A stretch of 64,000 nucleotides of DNA from Hibiscus mutabilis. Its lineage: Eukaryota; Streptophyta; Magnoliopsida; Malvales; Malvaceae. A model generated the notes under the pieces. It made no database searches. It was not told where the DNA came from and saw only the letters and a program-made list of their open reading frames with translations. The stretch covers positions 22,696,014-22,760,013 of the forward strand of contig CM033718.1 of NCBI GenBank assembly GCA_019671005.1, written 5' to 3'. Each line of letters starts with the position of its first letter. The stretch's first letter is position 1. This document shows, piece after piece, positions 54,058 through 64,000 of the stretch. The position numbers were made by a program, and so were the translations under genes.

Positions 54058-55538
54058 TTAGTTTCCTTTTGGTCGGTGTCTTGATTCTCTTGCTTGAACG
54101 TGATGGTTGTTTCCTTGTTGCCGGTGGTAGAATCGATCCTTGTACGGGGTTGTCCTCATTGTCCTCTTCATCAATGTCATTGGCTTTTCACTTGGAGGAT
54201 TCAATTGGTGCGGTCTTTGTTGGTGCAATGGAGGACTCGTCTGAATCTGAAAAATCAGAAAATGATTCCTAGGAGTTGATTCGGTCATAGGTGCTTTACC
54301 TTTGGCTTTTGCAGTGGTTGTCAGGATGTCTTTAGCTTTGGTTGCCGTGGCATCTTCAGGGTTGGTTGCCGTGGCATCAGCTTGTGCAGGCACGATGTAG
54401 GTTGCCGTGGCGACTACTTCATTGGGTGCCCGGGCAAGGATCTCGGCAGGAAAGATTGGGAACGGCACGCGGCTGTCCGGGTACTTTTCTAGGATGACTT
54501 GGGTGATGGCATTGTTGTGCTCCTTCATGTACCGCATGAACATTAGTTTCCGGTCTTCAATTTGCCTTAGGTGGCTTGCCAATGGTTGTAAGAGTGCTTC
54601 AAAGTGTCCCGGGGTTGATGGCCGAGTTGCCCGGGCATTAGGTGCTTGGGTATTAGGGATTGCCGGGGTGGCAAGAGTTGCCACGGCAATTGGAGGCCTT
54701 AAAGAATTTCCCGATGTCTCTCCCATTAGCTTTCGGATTTGTGCTTGATTCCAACCGGACTTTGGTAGGGCCTTTTCATCGGTGGACTCACTTGGGACAT
54801 GCATCTCCTTGCAAAGATTAGAAATTAAGCAGGGAAGAAAAGAGAACCCTTATCTTTTGAGCTACATACAAAAATCTCATCACAAATAATTTTTCCAATA
54901 TTAATGATGCGATTATGCAAAATAGAATGTATGAGCAAAAGGCGTGGTATATCAACAGTAGTATTGTGTGTGGTGGGCATTAAAGAAGTTTTAACAAACT
55001 TATTCCATAGTTTTACCTCGGGTTTAAGCCGAAGATGATTTACCGTGCCCTTGTGTTTACCGTCGTTCCATGAGTTCCCGGTTGAGTGAGTTCTTGAAGC
55101 ACCTTGTCGAGTTGCTTGGGCTTGATGCTCGTCCTTCTCAATGTAAAGCCCATAAAAGGTTTTGACGTTTTTGGGGCTTATGAGTATGGCCTTGTCACGA
55201 ACAAAAACATAAGGATTATCAGGATTAGGTGAGTGAGCATAGAATTCTCTTACCCATGAGATGTTACCCGGTTTCGGTTGATGGCAAAAGATTTGCCACT
55301 TTTTATGTGCAATCCTCTCGAAGATGAATGGTTCAAGGCCGAAATCTTGATGAGAGTTGGAGTATTCAAAGCCTTGTTGTTCATGAATCTTCCGGCTTTC
55401 AAACTTGGAGTGAAATCTTTCTTGAGCCACCGGTGTAGCAAACTTCTTGTATCTTGGTTCTTTGGAGGAACTTGGATGAACTAAAAATTTAATTTTGGAA
55501 GCCATGGATGATCTTGGTTGTGAGTTTTGTAAAAACAA
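54058..55538 (-). pseudogene. A2 additional 3' ORF
   Basis: Same protein as A1 28450-29998, in two frames (55538-54825 and 54804-54058). A one-base deletion near 54830 (AAGCAGGGAAG where A1 has AAGCAAGGGAAG) causes the frameshift. A further net loss shortens the stretch after KDEHQA near 55110. The Trp codon that is a stop in A1 is intact here (SGWNQAQIRKL). It contains an exact palindrome TTGCCACGGCAA at 54678-54689 that A1 lacks. The basic C-terminus is frame-shifted relative to A1. Confidence 0.8.
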
Positions 55539-56063
55539 ATAAAATAAAATAAAAGAAACTAAAAAGTTGCAAGATAAAAAGTAGGAATAGGTTAAGGTTG
55601 ATGGGTTTTATAGAAAAGATAGGTGGTAAATATGGTGGGTGGGATTAGGAGAAAACGAAAAAGGGTTTTGGTTTAGGGAGAGGGTGACGGCAAGGGGGGT
55701 TTGGTTAGGGTAAATTGGAGGCTTATATAAGCCTTAGATTCAGCCCATTAGTTTCCTTGTTGAAGATGTTTTCCTTCTTGGATTAAAATTCCTCTTTATC
55801 TTGAACTCTTTTCCTACAATTCAAAGACAAATCAAATAAGGATTAAAATTAAAGATAAACTTATAAAAGAAAATAAATAAAGATGTATAAAGGGATTCTT
55901 AAACTTAAAAAGATAAAAAAAAGAAAATCTATCCTAAATAATAATAATAATCAGAAATAATAAAAAAAATAAAAAAGTTCGAAAAATATAAAATAAATAA
56001 AAAAATTAATCGAAAATAAAAATAAAAAATAAAAAAAAATAAAATATCAAAGGGAGAGCATGC
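55539..56063 (-). other. A2 spacer between integrase and 3' ORF
   Basis: No gene is seen. AATAAAA-rich, as in A1 (29999-30535). Confidence 0.5.
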
Positions 56064-57361
56064 TCATGCATCTCCTAAGTTGACCACTTCTTTGTTACGT
56101 TCCACATGGGCACCATTGTAGTGTTTCAATATTTGTCCATTAACTTTGAATTCATGTTTGTCAGTGATGGACTTGATTATCACGATACCGTAGGTGAATG
56201 GTTTGACAACTTCGAATGGTCCCGACCATCTTGATTTCAGCTTTCCCGGGAAAAGTTTTAGCCAAGAATTGAATAAGAGGACTAGTTGCCCTGGCATGAA
56301 TTGTCGTGGCAATAGTTTCTTGTCATGCCATTGCTTTGTTTTCTCATTGCAGATTAGTGCATTGTTATAAGCGAGTGCTCAGAATTCTTCTATCTCGTTG
56401 AGGTCCAACAAACGCTTTTATCCGGCACTTCCCAATCCATATTCACGGTCTTGATTGCCCAGTATGCCTTGTGATTGATTTCCACCGGTAGATGGCATGT
56501 TTTGCCATAGACAAGTCGGAAGGGGGACATACCTAAGGGTGTTTTGAATGCAGTGCGATATGCCCAAAGTGCGTCATCTAGTTTTAATGACCAATCCTTC
56601 CTAGAGGGATTTACAGCTTTCTCGAGTATACCCTTCAATTCCTGGTTGGAAATTTCTACTTGCCCGTTGGTTTGTGGGTGATATGCCGTGGCGATCTTGT
56701 GTGATATGCCGAAGCGTTGCAACATCTTGGCAATTAGTCTGTTGTCAAAATGCTTGCCTTCGTCACTGATAATTACACTCGGCATCCCAAACCGTGTAAA
56801 TATGTTTTTCTGCTAGAATCGTTGCACGGTCTTGGAATCGTTGTTGGGAACTGCAGCTGCCTCCACCCATTTAGACACGTAGTCGACGGCAAGTAGAATG
56901 TAGAGGTTGCCGAATGAAGATGGGAAAGGTCCCATAAAATTGATCCCCCATACATCAAACAATTCCACCTCGATGATGTTCTGGAGCGGCATCTCATGTC
57001 GTCTAGAGATATTGCCCGTCCTCTGGCAACGATCACATTGCTTGTAAAAGTCTTGGGCATCTCTGTACAATGTTGGCCAATACAAACCGGATTGCAAAAC
57101 TTTGGCCGCGGTACAAGTTCCTCCAAAATGTCCTTCATAGGGTGAAGAATGGCATTGCCAGAGAATATTCTGTTGCTCTTCTTCAGGGACACATCGGCGT
57201 ATAACCTGATCTGCATATTGTTTAAACAAAAGAGGCTCGTCCCAAAAGTAATGCTTAGCATCATGGCGGAACCGCTTCTTCCTTTGGTGAGTAATGCCAT
57301 AAGGTAAAATGCCACAAACAAGGAAATTAACTAAATCCGCGTGCGTGTCATCGCGAGGCAT
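56064..57361 (-). pseudogene. A2 integrase
   Basis: Frames 57361-56813, 56785-56390 and 56312-56064. HHCC zinc region HSSPYEGHFGGTCTA ... CDRCQRTG. Core: VWGINFMGPFPSSF, where the first catalytic Asp is Asn (A1 has Asp, GAT to AAT), IISDEGKHFDNR with the second Asp, and NGQVEISNQELKG with the Glu intact. The C-terminal GPFEVVKPFTYG is present. Frameshifts near 56800 and stops near 56380 and 56320 are further lesions. Confidence 0.9.
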
Positions 57362-57530
57362 GTCTTTGCCGTGGTGACTACTCCCAAAATTGCCGAGGCG
57401 TGCGCGTCAAAGGCTGGTGCGGCTTAGAGAGTTGCCGAGGCGTGAGCATCCATGGTTTCCGAGGTGTCGAGGGTTGCCGAGGCATGCGCGTCCATGGTTG
57501 CCGAGGTAACTAAAATTTGTTCATCCGGGA
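57362..57530 (-). repeat. A2 in-frame linker repeat (MDAHASAT type)
   Basis: About three DAHAS units (near 57392, 57437 and 57477) against six in A1, in the same RNase H-integrase linker. Confidence 0.75.
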
Positions 57531-58040
57531 ATGCATCGCAGTTCTCTAGATCCGCGTCCTCCTCCCTGTTGCGTTCTAAATGTGATAAGTGATCGGCCAC
57601 TTGATTTTTTGTTCCTTTCCTGTCCTTAATTTCAATATCTAATTCTTGTAAAAGTAATATCCAACGAATCAAACGAGGTTTGGCATCCTTTTTAGCAAAT
57701 AGATATTTGATTGCGAATGGTCCGTATGAACAATTACCTTTGTACCAATCAAATAGGATCGGAACTTGTCAAATGCGAAAACTACAGCTAGTAACTCTTT
57801 CTCTGTTGTTGTGTAATTCACTTGAGCACTATTAAGAGTTTTACTAGCGTAGTATATCACATGGAAGGTCTTACCTGTGCGTTGGCCTAGGACTGCTCCT
57901 ACCACGAAATCACTTGCATCACACATGAGCTCAAAAGGTAGTGTCCAATCTGGTGGAACGACAATGGGTTCCGAGGCAAGCTTTTTCTTTAGGGTTTCGA
58001 ATGCTTGGGTGCAAGAATCATCAAAATCGAAGACTTTATC
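57531..58040 (-). pseudogene. A2 RNase H
   Basis: Frame 57926-57669: CDASDFVVGAVLGQRTGK with the first Asp, VIYYASKTLNSAQVNYTTTE, KELLAVVFAFDKFRSYLIGT with the Glu, VIVHTDHS with the Asp. After a frame break, 57672-57424 gives WILLLQELDIEIKDRKGTKN, VADHLSHLE with the last Asp. All catalytic acids are visible. Confidence 0.85.
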
Positions 58041-59000
58041 CTATTCAAGCAAATTGCACAAGGGTTTAGTGATTTTAGAAAAATTATGAATGAACCTCAT
58101 ATAAAAACCTGCATGTCCAAGAAAGCTTCGAATTCCTTTAACCGAACTTGGTGGAGGTAATCTCTCGATCACGTCCACCTTGGCTTTGTCTACTTCAATT
58201 CCCTTGGATGAAATCTTGTGGCCGAGCACTATTCCTTCATCTACCATAAAATGGCATTTCTCCTAATTGAGGACTAAATCAGTTTCTTTACATCTTCCCA
58301 ACACCCTCTCTAAATTGTCGAGACAACTGTCGAAGTCGATTCCAGAAACAGAAAAATCATCCATGAAGATCTCAAGGAAGTTTTCGACCATGTCTGAAAA
58401 GAGTGCCATCATGCATATTTGGAAGGATGTTGGGGCGTTACACAATCCGAACGGCATCCTTCGGAAGGCATAAGTATCGTATGGGCATGTGAAGGTTGTC
58501 TTTTCTTGATATTCTGGTGCTATGGCAATTTGATTGTAACCTGAATAACCATCAAGAAAACAATAAAAGGGTTTACCTGCAAGACGGTCAAGCATTTGAT
58601 CGATAAAGGGTAATTGGAAGTGATCTTTCCTAGTGGCTTTGTTTAGCTTTCGATAATCCATACAAACCCTCCATCCGGTCACAGTCCTGGTTGGAATGAG
58701 TTTATTGTTTTAATTACTTACCACCGTTATACCTCCTTTTTGGTACACATTGTACCAGACTTACCCATGTACTATCGGAGATAGGGTATATAATGCCGGC
58801 ATCAAGCCACTTGATGATTTCTTTCATTACAACCCCTTTCATGGCATGATTCAGTCTCCTCTCGGGCCTCAATTGAAGGTTTGTGATCATCTTCCAACAA
58901 AATCTTGTGCATGCACACCGCCGGGGCTAATTCCCTTCAATTCGGCAATTGTCTACCCTATTGCCTTTTTTGTGTAGCTTCAACATCTTGATCAGCTTTT
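58041..59000 (-). pseudogene. A2 reverse transcriptase
   Basis: Frame 58682-58263: WRVCMDYRKLNKATRKDHFQ, FYCFLDGYSGYNQIAIAPEY with the first Asp, MPFGLCNAPTSFQICMMALF, IFMDDFSVSG. The thumb continues in 58247-58041 (DEGIVLGHKISSKGIEVDKA). A stop at 58262 separates them (CAA-type to TAA; A1 reads NWEK here). Upstream 58683-59000 is frame-broken. Fewer active-site changes than A1. Confidence 0.9.
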
Positions 59001-59710
59001 TTTTCCGCTCAGCTGTAACTTAGAAGAAATAATTACAGCAATGTATTATCAGCCTCGAGTATGTATATTTTAGTTGCTCGCAATTATTTCAACTCAAGAA
59101 TCGGTGGTTTTTCAATAGAGGGTTTTTTTGAGTTTACCTTCCTTACCCGAGTAATCCAGTGGTTCAAAGTATGTACCTGGTCGATTGACTAGCCAATTTG
59201 CCTCTTCTTGTTGTTCCTCATCGACGGTTCTTCATACTCATCAGGTTCCTCTTGATCGGTAATGTAGTTGTCGAGGCAACTAAATTCCTCGTCGGTTAAA
59301 CTCGCCGTGGCATGAAGAAGTTGGCATTCTTTCGGATCATCGGCATGCCTTAGTGTTTGGAACACATTTAGTTTAACTTGCTGGTCATTCACCCTCATTG
59401 TGAGTTCTCCTTTTCAACATCGATCAAGGTTCTCCTCCTTTGCTAGGAATGGTCTCCCGGGAATGATGGGTGCATGCCCATCTCGCTTCACAATCCAAAA
59501 CAATAAAGTTAGCGGGAAAATAAATTTATCAACTTTTACCAGTATGTCCTTGATTTTTCCCTCTGGATGCACATAGGATTTGTCGGCTAGCTGTAGCATA
59601 ACTGTTGTAGGTCTTGCCTTCCCGATTCATAGTTTCTGGAAAACCGATTTAGGCATCAAGTTTATGCTAGCCCCAAGGTCGCATAATGCTTTCTCGACAT
59701 AGTGGTTTCC
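59001..59710 (-). pseudogene. A2 aspartic protease
   Basis: The active site CDLGASINLMPKSVF is intact near 59685-59645. Then LQLADKSYVHPEGKIKDILV and VDKFIFPLTL (frame-shifted) and GRPFLAKEENL, and 59398-59189 MRVNDQQVKLNVFQTLRHAD. Several one-base deletions (near 59420, 59480 and 59540) break the frame. Confidence 0.8.
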
Positions 59711-60120
59711 AATAGAACAGGTATTGTGAAACTTCGGGATCCTTCAACTTGGGTGGCATACGATTGTGCAACATTGCCATGCATCCCTCTGTTGCGGCAA
59801 CTGTTTCAAACTCTCCTAGCCTTGTTCTCTTGGACACAATGTCTTTAAGAAACTTGGCATAGTTTGGCATTTGTTCAATTGCTTCCACCAATGGCAAGTT
59901 GATGTGGACTTGCTTTAGGATATCAAGAAACTTCTTGAATTGGTATTCTTGCTTTTGTCGCTTCACCCTTTGTGGGAATGGTGGTGGAAGTTAGATATCT
60001 TCGATCCTTTCATTGGTTTGGAACCTGATTGACGGCATTACCGGGACAACTGGAGCTGCCGAGGCATTATCAATTGGGGTTGCCGAGGCATGCTTATCAC
60101 AAGTTGCTTGAAGCATCCTT
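59711..60120 (-). pseudogene. A2 gag C-terminal part, cut by D
   Basis: The frame 59966-59667 reads MKRQKQEYQFKKFLDILKQV, HINLPLVEAIEQMPNYAKFL and DIVSKRTRLGEFETVAATEG, as in A1. 59967-60120 is the palindrome-containing linker (TTGCCGAGGCATGC near 60080). D inserted after GCATCCTT; A1 reads GCATCCTTATTATCGG here (34657), which shows the original site. Confidence 0.85.
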
Positions 60121-60424
60121 TGTAGAAAATAGGGAAAAGTTTTTGGTCAGTGATCAATCTGATTCACTATTTTTCCTTGAATTGATTTGAAGGGTACATA
60201 CAAGCCAACTATTTATAGATTTAGTACAGGGAGTTCTAATAAAATTCAAACTAGTCTAGATAAAATATGATCTTATAAGATAAGAGATAAAGGTTATCTA
60301 AACTACTTAGTAGATAAGAGTTATATGCTATCTAAACTACTTTAAGAGATTAGAGTTATAGGATATCTAAATTACTTAGATATTTACAAAAGAATTATCT
60401 CTATTTACATGACAATTATCTACA
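60121..60424 (-). repeat. D 3' LTR
   Basis: 304 bp. On the element strand TGTAGATAATTGTC ... CCCTATTTTCTACA. It contains near-repeats of AGATAAGAGTTAT/AGATTAGAGTTAT on the plus strand. A short LTR is usual for several copia lineages. Confidence 0.95.
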
Positions 60425-60433
60425 CTCCCCCTC
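60425..60433 (-). other. D polypurine tract
   Basis: The minus-strand GAGGGGGAG abuts the LTR start TGTAGATAA. Confidence 0.9.
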
Positions 60434-61436
60434 AAGCTGGTGAATACATATTGTAGATTCCTAGCTTGGATTTAAGATCGGCAAGAACCACCCTTGGAAG
60501 AGCCTTGGTAAGAATATCGGCTAACTGTTGCTTTGTAGGAACATAGCCGAGTTTGATAACTCCATTGCTGATTTTGTCGTGATAAAGTGTCTATCTATCT
60601 CCACATGTTTTGGTACAGTCGTGTTGAACAAGATTTTTTGCAATACTAATAGCAGATTGACTATTAGTTTGCAACTCAAACTGCTTGTAGTGATCTAATC
60701 CCATTTCGGTCAATATTCTCTGTAACCACATGCCTTCACAAATTCCAAGTGCTAGTGCTCGATACTCGGCTTCTGCACTGCTCCTAGACACCACGACTTG
60801 CTTTTTACTCCTCCAAGTGATCAAGTTTCCCCACACGAAAGCGCAATACCCACTAGTTGATCTTCTATCAGTTAACTCACCAGCCCAACCTGAATAAGTA
60901 AAAATTCTTACTGACCTTTCTTCACTTTTCTTAAATAATAAGCCATGTCCCGGAGTCATTTTAAGGTACCGTAAAATTCTATATACGGCATCAAGATGCT
61001 CGTCTCTTAGATCATTCATGTACTGGCTAACAACACTAACAGAAAAAGCAATGTCAGGCCTCGTAAGGGACAAATAAATTAGCTTACCAACCAATCGTTG
61101 ATACTGCTCTTTGCTTACTGGAACACCTCTATCATCTTTTCTAAACTTTAAGTTGGGCTCCATTGGGGTTTCGACTGGTTTACAACCAAGCATGCCAGTT
61201 TCTGTCAAAAGATCAAGGATGTATTTCCTCTGACAGATAACTATACCGAATTTTGATCTTGCCACTTCCATTCCAAGAAAGTACCTAAGACTGCCAAGGT
61301 CTTTGGTTTCAAATTCCTTGGCTAGTGAATCTTTTAGCCTCTTTAATTCTTCAACATCATCCCCAGTGATTATTATATCATCCACATAAACAATTAAAAT
61401 TGTTCTTTTACCATTTTGATTTACCTTAATAAGCAA
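60434..61436 (-). pseudogene. D reverse transcriptase (C-terminal half) and RNase H
   Basis: The frame 61436-60591 (281 residues): IVYVDDIIITGD with YVDD at 61388-61377, DLGSLRYFLGMEVARSKFGI, QYQRLVGKLIYLSLTRPDIA, then RNase H RRSTSGYCAFVWGNLITWRS, SRSSAEAEYRALALGICEGM with the Glu, ELQTNSQSAISIAKN, where the catalytic DN is TN. One extra A near 60600 shifts the frame, and the tail VPTKQQLADILTKALPR continues to about 60440. The RNase H first site TYSGWAG has lost its Asp (consensus SDADWAG-like). Otherwise well kept. Confidence 0.9.
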
Positions 61437-62040
61437 GGTATGGTCGGTTTGACATTGTTTATAACCACTCCCAATAATTACCTTGGCAAATCTATCGAAC
61501 TAAGCCCTTGGGACTGCTTTAGGCCATACAAGGATTTTCTCAATTTGCATACTTTGTGAGCTGTCGAATCTCTCTTGATGCCCTCCGAAATTTCCATGTA
61601 CACTTCCTCTGTCAAATTGCCATTCAAGAAGGCATTTTTATGTCTAATTGATGAAGTGGCCAATCCTAGTTCATGGCAAGAGACAAGTAAAACTCTTTAC
61701 GTGTGTTTAGTTTTGCAATCGGAGCGAAGGTTTCTTGGTAATCTATACCATAAGACTGTGTGAATCCCTTTAGCCACTAACCTGGCCTTGAATCTTTCAA
61801 TGCTGCCATCCGAATTGTACTTTACTGTGAAAACCCATTTGCATCCCACTGGCTTCTTTCCTTGAGGTAGATCTGTCAGAGTCCAGGTCTCATTTTTCTC
61901 AAGGGCATTTATTTCTTCCTCGACCGCCTTCTTCCACCTAGGATCATCTAAAGCCTCCTATATTGTTCTTGGAATCTGAATGTCATCAATCTTTGTCGTG
62001 AATGCCTTGAATGATGGCATGAAACGGCTATAAGCAATGT
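61437..62040 (-). pseudogene. D reverse transcriptase (N-terminal half)
   Basis: The minus strand shows PVGCKWVFTVKYNSDGS near 61850-61800, then a frame break, SSIRHKNAFLNGNLTEEVYM (61650-61580), and RKSLYGLKQSQGLSSIDLPR to 61478. In copia the motif is DVKNAFLNG; here it reads RHKNAFLNG, so the catalytic Asp is replaced. Several frameshifts. Confidence 0.85.
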
Positions 62041-62560
62041 ACTTTTCTATCGGATGAGCGTACACTTCCTCACATCTTTCCTTTGAGCAATCGGCAAATC
62101 ATCAGTATTAACAAAAGGAATAGAATTTTCATTAAGAGGAGAATGCGTACCTTCCAAGTTTTCCATGGTAATTGGACTCAGTTCCAATTCTTGGCAGCGT
62201 CTAGGTTGCAAAGTGGACTTCTCTCTCCTTTTGTAGACGCTAAGTTCTCTCCCTTCTGGTTGGGTCTTTTGAAAAGTTTTGGAAGGTGATGGATAGGTTC
62301 TTTGTGGAGTTTTAACAGGGCTAGAACTTTGTCTAGTAGGAGAAGAATGTAGAGATGGTTGTAAAGGAGATGAAAGCACGGGTTGTGGGATAAAAATGGA
62401 TTGTGAATTAGAAGTCGGTTGTGATGATAAACTTGACGAGTTCTAAAAGTTATCAAAAAACTGAAATTGAAATTCATCTTGAATCTCCCCCTGAATTTTG
62501 ATTTTAGAGAAATAAGGTTTATTTTCAAGGAAGGTAACATCCATAGTAATGTAAGTCTTT
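62041..62560 (-). pseudogene. D integrase-RT linker
   Basis: Low-complexity Ser/Pro-rich stretch (SSPTRQSSSPVKTPQRTYPS) in overlapping frames 62540-62178 and 62379-62047. Such disordered linkers join integrase and RT in copia polyproteins. No catalytic motif. Confidence 0.65.
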
Positions 62561-63500
62561 TTTGTAATTGGGGAATAACACTTGTAACCCTTCTTAGTGG
62601 ATGAGTAACCTAAGAAAACACACTTGAGTGACCTTGGATCCAACTTAGACCTATGTTGTTGATAAACATGAACAAAAGTGGAACACCCAAAAATCTTTAG
62701 TGGAAGATCACATGACATAGGTTTGAACCAAGGAAATTTTTTAAGAAGAACATCTTTAGGAGACTGGAACTTTAGTGTTCAACTAGGCATCCTATTAATA
62801 AGGTGAGTGGAAGTTAAGACAGCTTCCCCCCAAAAATATTCAGAACATTGAAGAGAATAAAAGAGACCTAGCTACTTCCAAAATATGTCTATTTTTCTCT
62901 CAAAGAGCCCCATTCTGTTGAGGACTATCAACACAAGAGCTAATATGAACAATGCCCTTTTCTTTAAAATATGATCCTAGACTCTTGGAGAAATATTCAC
63001 TCCCATTATTAGTTTTAAAATGTGGACTTTACTTTGAAACTGATTTTTGACCATATTGTGAAAGGTTTTAAAATTTTCACTAACTTCATATTTTTCCCTC
63101 ATAAGAAAGGTCCAAGTAGTCCTACTATGGTCATCTATAAAGGTTACAAACCATCTAGATCCACTAACATTTTTAACTTTGGAAGGGCCCCAAATATCAC
63201 TATGGATGATGGGAAAAGGATGAGAAGGTTTATAAGTGGATGGATGGTATGTAGTTCTTTGATGTTTGGAAAATTGACAGATGTCACAATGAAAGGATTT
63301 GATCTTTTTATTGGTGAAGAAATCTGGGTACATCTTGGCAAAATAAAAGAAATTGGGATGACCTAGTCTAAAGTGTAGTAACATAATCTGACTGGAAATA
63401 GGGTCTGATGTGGAAATATATTGAGATACAATTTTGGAATAGGCTTGCTTTGGTGAAGGCAAAGAACCTTGAAGAATGTAGAGTCCATAGTGCAACCTAG
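62561..63500 (-). pseudogene. D integrase
   Basis: Frame 63495-62977: a pre-integrase zinc region with LLHFRLGHPNFFYFAKMYPD and FHCDICQFSKHQRTTYHPST, then the core PFPIIHSDIWGPSKVKNVSG with the first Asp, YFVTFIDDHSRTTW-like segment (WFVTFIDDHSRTTWTFLM), and a break before the second Asp (VNISPRV; consensus NGxEY). C-terminal frame 62718-62443: FGCSTFVHVYQQHRSKLDPR, KCVFLGYSSTKKGYKCYSPI and TKKTYITMDVTFLENKPYF, the usual copia end of integrase. 62719-62976 is frame-broken. Confidence 0.9.
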
Positions 63501-64000
63501 CATTGCCAATTATCTTCCCCGAATCCGAAGACGAAATTCACAGCCATGTAAATCAAATTTAGTATAACATCCCAAGTCACGAGACAATTTACTAACAGAT
63601 AACAAGTTGCAAGCTAATTTTGGAACATAAAGCACGAAGTTCAATTCGATATCCTGATTTATTCGAATTGTTCCACTTCCTTCAATGGTCGCTAAGGAAC
63701 CATCTGTTGTCTTTACATTGATTGGGCCCCAAGCTCGCTGAAATTCGTAATTAAGCTCGGATCTCTGTCATATGGTCGAGGCTCCACTATCGACAATCCA
63801 AGTAGTGAAATTTGTGTTGTCAGCGGTATTTGCAAAAGAAAGATTACCTCCATGTTCTTTGGTTAAACCGGCGCTAATATTTCTTACATAGGTGATCAAA
63901 TGTGATTGATTGTCCGTCGGTGCCGTGGGGATGGACTAGCTTTTGAGCTAATCTCTAATGTTTTTTCATGACCATTAACGAAGGATTTTTTTGGATAGGA
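63501..64000 (-). pseudogene. D protease and start of integrase polyprotein
   Basis: On the minus strand TTWIVDSGAST (about 63815-63785) is the copia protease active site. A TGA follows within a few codons. IEGSGTIRI and NFVLYVPKLACNLLSVSKLS (63690-63590) are the conserved C-terminal protease part. The gag-side part is outside the window. Confidence 0.8.

Larger units (their letters stand above)
51654..60120 (-). mobile_element. Element A2: Athila-like Ty3/gypsy element, 3' three quarters
   Basis: Second copy of the A family, inserted in the C2 chromodomain region. 3' LTR 51654-53179, PPT, hairpin repeats, 3' ORF, integrase, linker repeat, RNase H, RT, protease and the end of gag are present. 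Copia element D interrupts at 60120, and the rest of gag, the primer site and the 5' LTR lie beyond the window. It keeps some residues lost from A1 (protease Asp, integrase Glu) but has its own lesions. Confidence 0.95.
60121..64000 (-). mobile_element. Element D: Ty1/copia retrotransposon, 3' part
   Basis: 3' LTR 60121-60424, PPT, then on the minus strand RNase H, RT, integrase and protease running off the right edge. The order protease-integrase-RT-RNase H defines copia. The left flank TCCTT (60116-60120) would be the target duplication. D is the youngest layer of the right nest. Confidence 0.95.

Overview
The window is plant nuclear DNA made almost entirely of LTR retrotransposons. I found no intact host gene, no rRNA or tRNA gene and no CRISPR array. 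The evidence for a plant is: Ty3/gypsy and Ty1/copia polyproteins of plant lineages; primer-binding sites that match plant tRNA-Asp and initiator tRNA-Met; long AT-rich LTRs; and nested insertions. Details of the Tat-type ORF1, gag and tandem repeats resemble elements I associate with Malvaceae (cotton, cacao and relatives). That assignment is inference, and I cannot name the species.

Layout. (1) 1-5890: the 3' part of a plus-strand Tat-type element (E): a broken gag remnant, a pol-less 3' region with 48-51 bp tandem repeats, a polypurine tract (PPT) and an LTR. (2) 5890-11560: gene-poor DNA with a foldback element whose core is degenerate telomere-like sequence, an inverted pair of ~240 bp repeats, an RRM-type coding fragment, and a copia-like solo LTR with a 5 bp target-site duplication (TSD). 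(3) 11561-44438: a nest three levels deep. A plus-strand chromovirus-like element (C1, gag only) was split by a minus-strand Tat-lineage element (B, about 17 kb without its guest). B was in turn split by a minus-strand Athila-like element (A1, 11.6 kb, TSD CTTTG). (4) 44439-64000: a second nest. A plus-strand chromovirus-like element (C2) is cut in its chromodomain by a second Athila-like copy (A2), which is itself cut by a minus-strand Ty1/copia element (D) that runs off the right edge.

The most unusual item is at 15735-16642 on the minus strand, inside B between integrase and the 3' tandem repeats. It is a decayed, apparently intron-free fragment that reads as an ARGONAUTE of the AGO4/6/9 clade (linker, PAZ, start of MID), in the same orientation as the retrotransposon transcript. 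AGO4-clade proteins carry out RNA-directed DNA methylation, the pathway that silences such elements. A retroelement carrying a piece of its own silencer is therefore worth testing as a gene-capture event and as a possible siRNA source against the host gene.

Two further patterns cut across the annotation. Both Athila copies are studded, in coding and non-coding parts and in several frames, with a short palindrome TTGCCNNGGCAA, sometimes amplified as 36 bp or 24 bp tandem units. The chromovirus-like LTRs and an unrelated segment carry many copies of another palindrome, GTATCGATAC. All elements look dead. Their stops and catalytic substitutions are mostly C:G to T:A transitions, as expected from deamination of methylated cytosines.
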